Origin: Triglochin maritima
Lineage: Eukaryota; Streptophyta; Magnoliopsida; Alismatales; Juncaginaceae
NCBI GenBank assembly: GCA_963682175.1
Contig: OY821772.1
Location: 16,174,743 to 16,238,742, forward strand
Length of the DNA stretch: 64,000 nt
Reading direction: 5' to 3'
Position 1 is the first letter of the stretch; the number at the start of each line of letters is the position of its first letter. Position numbers and translations under genes: made by a program. The notes under the pieces are model-generated. The model was not told where the DNA came from and did not search any database. It saw nothing but the letters and a program-made list of their open reading frames with translations. This document shows positions 57,060 through 64,000 of this stretch, piece by piece.

Positions 57060-59028
57060 TGTAATAAGCTAATCTAAGCACCCTAATTAAATTAAACTAA
57101 ACCTAATTAACCCTAATTAATACATGCATGAAGAGGTGGAGGTGTTAGACATGTGGAGATTGAGGTGGATAGTTTTGGTTGGAGGCTTTGGAGGTGGAGT
57201 GGGAGATAAGATTGGATTTTTTCTATAAATAGGAGGGTGAGGATTAATTGAAAACGTTTTGCTTCATTGTTGGATTATCCAGAGCGTGAGAAGAGTGAAT
57301 TCGGAGAAGAAGAAGGAGGAGAGAAGAAGTAAAGAAGAAGAAGAGGAGAAGAAGAAGGGAAAAAGAAGAGAAGAGGTTGCCAAAGCTTGGGAGGCTTCCA
57401 CAACCGTAAAAAAGGTATGCCAAATCTTCAATATAACTCACTTATGCCTTGTGAGTGTTGGGGATCGACGTTGGTGTCGAATTCCCCGTCGGAATTCAAC
57501 CAATTCAGAGGTTGAAGACGACGATCGGTCGACCGGTGCCTGTGGGCAGTCGACCGATCCTATTATTATATTGATGTTTACCTGCGAACGATCGAACGAT
57601 GTCTATGGACAGTCGACCGTTATGCCAAATTCATGCGGGAAAAATGGGTTATGCTGTTATCGGTTGAACGGGACCACTTAGCCGGTCGACCGAATAACTA
57701 TGAGAATGGGTCGGTTGGGGATTTTGACTTATCAAACGGTCGAACGTCCTTAACCTTGTTCGACCGATCCATTCGATGCTTAGTCGGTTGGGAGCTTTGA
57801 CCATCAAAACGGTCGACCGCTCTTTAACTTTCGGTCGACCGACTGAGCATTTTATTTAAGCGGTAGAGTGCCTGTGTTGATTCGGTTGAACTGTATAGCA
57901 GTTCCGGTCGACCGAATATCACTTAGGCAAAATGCGGAAAGTCCTGTTATCGGTTGAACGGCCCCTTGGTTTGACCGGTCAGATATATATATTATATAAA
58001 ATTGTATAGCGTAGACCATCCAAACGGTCGACCGCTAGATGACTTTTGTTCGACCGATTGGTCGGTAATTCGGTTGGCGTGGTTCGACCGGTAGACTTGT
58101 TTGTACAGTATTGTGTACTGTGTGGGGGACCGGTCGACCGGTGTGCTTTTAGCGGTCGACCGATCTGCCGCAGGTTGGTGGATTTATCCACACGCGATCC
58201 GTTGAGTATAGGTCGACTACCGGCTCCGAGGCGACGGTTGATTACCGGCTTTGAGAGCTACGGATTTCACCTTCGACGAAGGCGTATTATGGTTGTACTT
58301 TTTCCTCTCTTACCGAGCGGGGTGTGAGGGATGTGTACCGTAAACCTTGGGCAGTTTGCGAGGGTTTAGCGGTAGGCCGAGGATGTTCCGGCAGGGTGCG
58401 CGCTAGGCGACTCTTGGGGGAGCAATGGCTGTCGTCTGACCCGAGTTGTGTATTCGGCGGGCTGACTCGCTCTTTGGGTGCGGCGTGTACCAGGGGTTCC
58501 TTCCTGCGCTTTTTGGGGAGCAGTGGTGTCGACTGACCCTTGTGAGGCAGCGGTGGACTGACTTGACCCTAGTGGTAGGAGTGGTTCAGTGCCGCGGAGG
58601 CGGTGAGGGCATTATTGTGGGCCCGAGGCGGATGATCATGTGTATTGCATTGCATTGTCTTTAATTTTCCTTTTCGTATTTTAGGAGGTTTGGTATACGG
58701 GGTTCCTGCAGGGAACTCAGGCATGTTTGTTTGTTTGCATTTCAGGTAGCGAGCAGGGTTAGAGTTTGAGGTGGTGACTGAGGACGGTGCCCCCGGGATC
58801 AGATCCTGTGTCCTCTTTTATACTTCTTTTGTTGAGGTAGTGATTACATGTACATTCATTTTTGTTGTAATCACAGTTGACTCTTATGTATACTTTGACT
58901 TCCACGTGAGTCTGTATCTTATATATTATATATATATATGTTGGTTTGTTTTCCAGTGACGTGCCCTGTGTTGACCGTTGACGGTCTTTATTATTGTTTA
59001 AATTTCCGCTGTTTTCGGGTACGTTACA
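57060..59028 (-). repeat. Family-G solo LTR, minus orientation, inside the palindromic array
   Basis: 1969 bp. On the minus strand it starts TGTAACGTACCCGAAAACAG and on the plus strand begins TGTAATAAGC. Flanked by identical taagg (57055-57059 and 59029-59033). It contains eight exact CGGTCGACCG palindromes between 57536 and 58162 and many one-off variants (cggtcgaacg, cggttgaacg). A GA-rich run at 57300-57380 produces an artificial Lys/Glu-rich frame. Confidence 0.88.
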
Positions 59029-59075
59029 TAAGGGACATATCACATCGGGTTTAGAGGGAACTGACATGATATACT

Positions 59076-59689
59076 TTTGTTTAAAAAAAATATATAATTC
59101 ATTTGTAATGTAATCTACTAAGATTTCCCTACATTAAACACATTTTGAATGCAATATACACATTCACAATCACATTCAAATTCACAATCACAACACATTA
59201 ATAATTGCAGCACATTCACAAAAACAATGCAATATACTAAGTGGTATTCAAGTCCTTTTGGAACCCACTACTTTTTTTCATTCTAGGAAACAAATTGTGA
59301 AGATGAATAAGCTAGCAAATGAATTCCTTGTGAATTTTCATGCTAAACTGAACATGAATGAGAGGTTCGATAGAACCACAAATCGAAGCATTAATTCACA
59401 ATCACACAATCACAATGCATATACACATTCAAACAAACATTCAATGCCTTCGATTTCCATTCAAGCAAACAAAACATGTTAACATTCATATGAAAAAGGA
59501 AGCATACGTTACATATAGTCATGATCAACCTACAAGCATACGTGTAATGAAAAAGGCAGCCCACCTATCCCGTGTCCTGTCGATCTCCGATTGTGTATAT
59601 GGATCAAGATTTTCTCCAACGACCTACAAAAACATATAAACATACAACTTTATAAAAATAAGATGTATATCTCAATATAAGGTAAAAAC
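59076..59689. other. Non-coding part downstream of the Ulp1-like gene
   Basis: AT- and CA-rich sequence with repeated cacattcacaatcaca phrases near 59150-59220 and 59390-59440. No gene seen. Confidence 0.45.
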
Positions 59690-60306
59690 TACATATTACC
59701 TCTCGTAAATCTCCCTCCTGCAAACCCAACTCCACAATTTCTTCCATAGACCTCATGATATAGTACCTGCACTCAGTATTTTCAGTTTGTTTACGGTACG
59801 ACCATTAAGAAACAACAAAATTAATTGAAAATATAAGGCTTAATTGTTTCAAAAATAATTTAATCATCCTACCTTCATAGCATGCCAAGTTGTTGTCTTT
59901 TTTGGCTTCTTTTTTCCCCAATGCTTTATATATATCCATATCTCTATTGAAATGAATAAATATTAGAATTTCTTATAATGTTTAACAACTACAACATATT
60001 TTTATGTTTGACAGTAGTATTTAACAGAACTTACAATTGTAGAATCTACTTCCAATCTTTCCTGGGTTTGTCCGAAGCTAAAAGATCAAACCAATATGTA
60101 GTATTTGTATCGGGACAAATAACAACTAACATCCAATGATCACTAGATAAAATTCATTCAAAAAAGCATAATAAATTAATTTTAATACTACATGTAATAT
60201 ATAAAATAAGTAAAAAATTACCTTTCCCAAAACGATGCAAGATAATACATCTTGTCCCCCTCAACCATCACCTTTGCAATTTCTTGTGGTTGGGTGTTGT
60301 CATTTT
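59690..60306 (-). pseudogene. Ulp1-type cysteine protease exons (transposon-borne)
   Basis: Four minus-strand exons can be proposed. First: 60306-60222 (VMVEGDKMYYLASFWE). Second: 60142-60035, whose splice from the first keeps the frame through SDHWMLVVICPDTNTTYWFD with the catalytic-type His and Asp. Third: 59943-59873 (KKKPKKTTTWHAMK). Fourth: ending at about 59700 (CRYYIMRSMEEIVELGLQEG), with the catalytic-type Cys of the C-G-Y-Y-(V/I)-M motif. All have GT-AG borders. A TAG at about 60046 and unmatched phases between exons 2 and 3 suggest at least one lesion. Such genes occur in CACTA and Mutator elements; the substrate of their product is unknown. The upstream half is missing. Confidence 0.62.
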
Positions 60307-60313
60307 TTCATTC

Positions 60314-60335
60314 GGGGGGGGGGGGGGGGGGGGGG
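60314..60335. repeat. Run of 22 G
   Basis: Uninterrupted homopolymer; its length is probably unreliable in sequencing. Confidence 0.9.
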
Positions 60336-60659
60336 TAGAGCAATGTTGGACCTAAACATCCAAATCTCTTTCCATAAGGCATTTGGTAAAGAGACCTATA
60401 TATTACAATCAAGCAAACATTATTTAAATGCCCAAACTTAAAACATAAACAAATACTATGTAAAATAACATATATATGAATAACTTACTTTAAACAAACT
60501 TGAACGATACACTAGTGTAGAAAAGCCCATATACGTCGGATATACAGGGGTATATACAACGGATTTGGCAGAATATACGACCATCATATATTTTCCCGAC
60601 GCCTATACCCTGGTGTATAGATGTTGGCTATATACGACCGACGTCTATTATACCTTTCA

Positions 60660-60868
60660 ATAACCAAAAAAAAATACTGCCTATGAAGCAAACACTCAAT
60701 TTGTATAGTAATCAAGCCCAAGATGCCCAAGTGCCCCAACTCGATCTCATTCAGTAGTAAAGGAGTGGTGGAGTACATCAACCACACCAACATTTTTTTT
60801 CCGATGTGAGACTAAACTACAAGGACAATAGGAGTCAGCTATATAGGGTGATGGACGTCTATACATAC
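60660..60868 (+). other. CACTA interior repeated at the window end
   Basis: agcccaagatgcccaagtgc (about 60714) recurs as agcccaagttgccccaagtg at about 63969, after the same type of cgtcgg units, so the subterminal block exists in at least two diverged copies. Ends with the left TSD catac (60864-60868) of LTR A. Confidence 0.55.
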
Positions 60869-63790
60869 TGATTGACATCTTATCATGCATATCTTTGTGT
60901 CTTATATCCATTATCTTTAACCCAAACAATGCTCTGTAACGAGTTTAATGTTTAAATTTCAGGAATAAGTAGGTTTGAGAATGAGAGACAATAAACTGAC
61001 TCAAAAGTAACAAAAATCACTAAGTTGGAAGACTTATGGACTAAGATACAAGAGAAAGGGACCCGAATGCAAAACCAAAGGACCAATGAGCAAATGAAGA
61101 AACTCCACACCATTATGGGGAGTATTTTGGCAATTCGATTCGGGTTGGACCTCCATCAACCGACTTGGGTACATCACACATGAAGAAAACCATCCAGGAA
61201 AGCCCACACAAAAGCCCAACCGAATCTGAACCCTGTAGACCGCCAATTGGCGGTCTGGGACGTCTGATTGGCGGACCGGGTTGCTCCAGATCCGGTACGG
61301 TTTAGTCGGGTCATGTATAATTGTGTGTTATGTCTATTTTTGGTATTGTATTAGTCCCGTACGTGGGGATTGTCCCCGATTGCCTTTTTCTTTAACTATA
61401 AATAGAACTCCTCATTCTCCATTGTATTCATCTCTCTCCTGGTGGCCATTCTCTCTAGTAGGAGAAAATGCCTTGAAGAAAAAACCATGGTGGAGAGAGG
61501 CTACTTGTAATTGAGGTAGTAATAATAGATTTTATTAAGTTTTATTCATATTTTCTTGTCTTTTCAATTCTTAATACTTAGTTAACTTGTTGTTTTAGTC
61601 TTCTTATAATTAGTTTAAGCATGTTTTCTTTCCTTAGTATAAATGTTAGTTTAAATATGTGTGAGTAGTTTCATCCCCTTTGGGGGTGGAGTAGATGTAT
61701 ATACATGTTATGTAGATGGTATGAATGCTAGACAATGTTATTTGTGAGAAATGTTAGTATGTCTGTTTCAATTAATAAGAAGTTTTACTTGATGGTTTCT
61801 GCCATAATGTTTAGGTACAGTCCATGCTTGTTATGTTCTTAATAACAAACTTGTCATGCTCGTATTAATCACCTAGATTAGTGCTTTAAATGATAGGTCT
61901 TGCCATTAGGCACTTCTTATGCATTAACAAACATTGCCTACACTTGAGCTTATTGTATGCATTCACAACACTTATTTCATGTTTTCACACACACTCAATG
62001 ATTGACATCATTTCATGCTTATATTTGTACCTTATATCCATTATCTTACACCTAAGCAATGCTACGTGACAAGTTTTATGTTTAGTTTTCAGAAATAAAG
62101 AGGTTTGAAGAGAAGAGCCATGAAAGGACCCAAAAGCAGGAAAAAAGGACCTAATTGTGAGACCTGGGGACCAAGATGCAAGGGAGAAGGACCTGATCGT
62201 AAGACAGAAGGACCTAAGAGCAAAACAGGAAACTCCACACCATCATGAGGAGTATTTTGTCAATTCGATTCGGGTCGGATCTCCACTAAACAAGTTAGAT
62301 GCATCCAAGACCAAGAAACACACCAAGGCAAGCCCACCAGAAGACCCAGACGGATCTGGGCTTTATAGGCCGCCAATTGGCGGTCTGGAACCGCCAATTG
62401 GCGGTCTGGATCATGCAAGATCCGCCCCAACTTCTCCTGGACTTGTATTAGTGTTCGTTTAGGCTATTTTTGGTATTGGTTTAGTCCCACATCGGGGGAT
62501 TGTCCGTGATTAGCTTTTTCCATGCTTATAAATAGAACTCTTCACCTCCCATTGTACCCATTGCTTGGTGGCATTCTCTCTACTAAGGAGTGAGCCTTGA
62601 AGCAAAAACTCAAGGTGGAGAAGAATGCTACCTTCAATGTGAGTCATTTGTTAATAAAATAATTCTTCTAGTTTCTTTTAATCTTGTCTTTTAATTTGTG
62701 CATGTTTGTTTAGTCTTTCCTTTCCTTTTATGTTTCTTTAATGCTTCTTGCCTTCTTAGTTAACTTTCATTTCAGTATTATGCTTTCTTTTGCTAATGTA
62801 GTTAGTGTAATGAGTAGTGAGTAGTTCCATCCCCATTTGGGGGGTGGAGAAATATGTGATATAATCATGTAGTGTATTAAGTGTGTGTTATCTTTATCCC
62901 TTGAGCTTTATATGATTTCCATAACCATCTAATGGGTTTTCACTCTTATCTTTGATATGCTAATGCTCTTGAATGAAGCTTAGCTTATGCTTTGATTAGT
63001 GGACCTATTTTATGGGGAATGATAAGGTTAGGATATGGATGAAGTTAATATTGGAAACACAATTTGTAGTGTATGTGCTCTTGTTGCCTTTACCTTAGCT
63101 AATGTCTTGTATGTTTTAATGATGTAGTGAAATCTTAATTCATGTGGAGGCATAGTAGGGTATAGTCTTTATACTTGAGTTCATGTAGCTTCATTCCAAT
63201 TATTGTCTTGTATGTTTTAATGATGTAGTCTTATCTTAATTCATGTGGAGGCAAAGTTGGATGTAGTTTTATGATTTCATGCACTACATGTTGTGAGGAG
63301 CTTAATGAACACACACACACTTCTTTATGTTCACATTATTTCTCTACCCCCTATGGGGCTTAGTTTTATTGCTTATCTTCATTTCCTTTTTGCATCTTAG
63401 TGTAGTTTAGTGTAACCAACCTTTCTTCCTTTTCTTTACCTCTCGCCTTCGCACAAATCAAGTGTCGACACACCTCCCAGTGGACGACCCGTATTTGCCA
63501 CCGCTTCAACGCGGCCGTGCACTTGCGGTTAAATATAAAACGAGATCAATCACTCAACCCCTTAGGGGTTTTCCCATTCTTGAGATTTATCTTTCTTCGT
63601 AGTTACTTAGCTTAGTTTAGTTAATTTCGTGCTTTCATTTCCTCCTTTCTAGTTTACTAGTTTAGTTTAGTTAATCAATCCTTTCTCTCCTTTCTTTCCC
63701 ACTCGCCTTCGAGCAAACTAAAATCGACCCGTATTTGCCACCGCTTCAACGTGGCCGTGCACTTGCGGTTAATTATAACTGAATCAATCA
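60869..63790 (+). repeat. Family-T solo LTR (LTR A), split by LTR B
   Basis: 60869-61998 plus 63558-63790, TGATTGACATC...GAATCAATCA. The flanks catac (60864-60868) and catat (63791-63795) agree at four of five bases. A palindrome gaccgccaattggcggtc lies at 61238-61255 and a TATA box near 61396. No internal region, hence a solo LTR. Confidence 0.87.
61999..63552 (+). repeat. Family-T solo LTR (LTR B) inside LTR A
   Basis: 1554 bp, TGATTGACATC...GATCAATCA, TSD ctcaa (61994-61998 and 63553-63557). Palindromes at 62368-62385 and 62390-62406; TATA box tataaata at 62527-62534. It looks very similar to LTR3 of the tandem and has the same length. Confidence 0.92.
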
Positions 63791-64000
63791 CATATATTAC
63801 GGCAAATAGACGTTGGCTACCCTATAAAACCGATTTCTATACGTTTAAATAATATTAATGAAAAAGATTATGGCCTATAGACGTCGGATACCCTATAAAA
63901 CCAACGCCTATACCTTTAAATAATCAAAAAAATACATTTTATATTTCTAAGTACATCCCCAACCATCTTAAGCCCAAGTTGCCCCAAGTGCCAATCTTTT

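Larger units (their letters stand above)
55771..60509. mobile_element. CACTA-like transposon remnant with palindromic arrays
   Basis: Palindromic units of the type atatcacgtcggttt...aaaccgacgtgatat occur at 55808-55895 and 56775-57059 and resume at 59029-59075 after a solo LTR. Such subterminal arrays, together with Ulp1-protease exons (59690-60306), are typical of plant CACTA (En/Spm) transposons. Neither terminus was seen: the left is lost at the LINE and the right at the next CACTA start (60510). A Mutator-type element carrying Ulp1 is a possible alternative. Confidence 0.55.
60510..64000 (+). mobile_element. Start of a second CACTA-like transposon (right end outside window)
   Basis: It begins CACTAGTGTAGAAAAGCCC, a close match to plant CACTA termini, followed by alternating tatacgtcgg / cgacgcctata units (60536-60655). 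The pattern resumes at 63800-63915 (tagacgttggctaccc, tagacgtcggataccc). The palindromic spelling cactagtg at the very start could also be two abutting termini. Family-T LTRs at 60869-63790 sit inside it. Confidence 0.6.

Noticed and set aside
57259..57681. 140-residue frame with a Lys/Glu run, looking like a nuclear protein
   Set aside because: Lies wholly within the family-G solo LTR; the run is a GAA/GAG microsatellite.
57143..59028. Alternative left edge of the family-G solo LTR at tgttagac (57143)
   Set aside because: Flanks there do not match, whereas starting at 57060 gives a perfect 5-bp TSD (taagg).

Overview
The window is eukaryotic nuclear DNA from a seed plant, most likely a eudicot. 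Three things indicate this: plant-specific retrotransposon lineages (Athila/Tat-like Gypsy; SIRE-, Angela- and Ale-like Copia; an L1-type LINE with a DUF4283-like ORF1), a decayed phytocyanin (early nodulin-like) gene, and a fragment of a plant VPS26 exon. It is heterochromatin-like, with nearly every kilobase derived from transposable elements. I see no intact host gene, no tRNA or rRNA gene and no CRISPR array.

Layout. 1-2.2 kb: two LTRs of an Athila/Tat-like family (here 'family T') separated by only about 200 bp of internal sequence. 2.2-8.1 kb: a 5'-truncated Copia element (Copia-A) with a family-T LTR inside it. 8.7-9.9 kb: a non-autonomous hAT-like element. 11.3-46.8 kb: a nest of retrotransposons whose order can be read from target-site duplications (TSDs). 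Copia-D's 3' LTR contains Copia-C (SIRE-like, 13211-45377). Copia-C's gag contains Copia-B (Angela-like, 14727-42098). Copia-B's 5' LTR contains an Ale-like Copia (15020-35791). That element contains a family-T element with three LTRs and two internal regions (16624-31277), which in turn contains a SIRE-like solo LTR (24642-26153). 48.8-49.2 kb: the phytocyanin pseudogene. 50.1-52.1 kb: a 2-kb solo LTR of a TGTAAC-type family ('family G'). 53.4-55.8 kb: a truncated LINE. 55.8-60.5 kb: a CACTA-like element with palindromic arrays and Ulp1-protease exons, carrying a second family-G solo LTR. 60.5-64 kb: the start of another CACTA-like element, containing a solo LTR inside a solo LTR, both of family T.

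The most notable items are the ordered nest, the three-LTR tandem with a single TSD pair, and the tandem's 509-codon open frame, which joins an Athila-type Gag C-terminus to a short reverse-transcriptase remnant. Also notable are a VPS26 coding fragment inside the Ale-like element and dense palindromes of the form CGGTNNACCG in LTRs of unrelated families. No element in the window looks autonomous: each lacks pol or carries frameshifts, stops or truncations.
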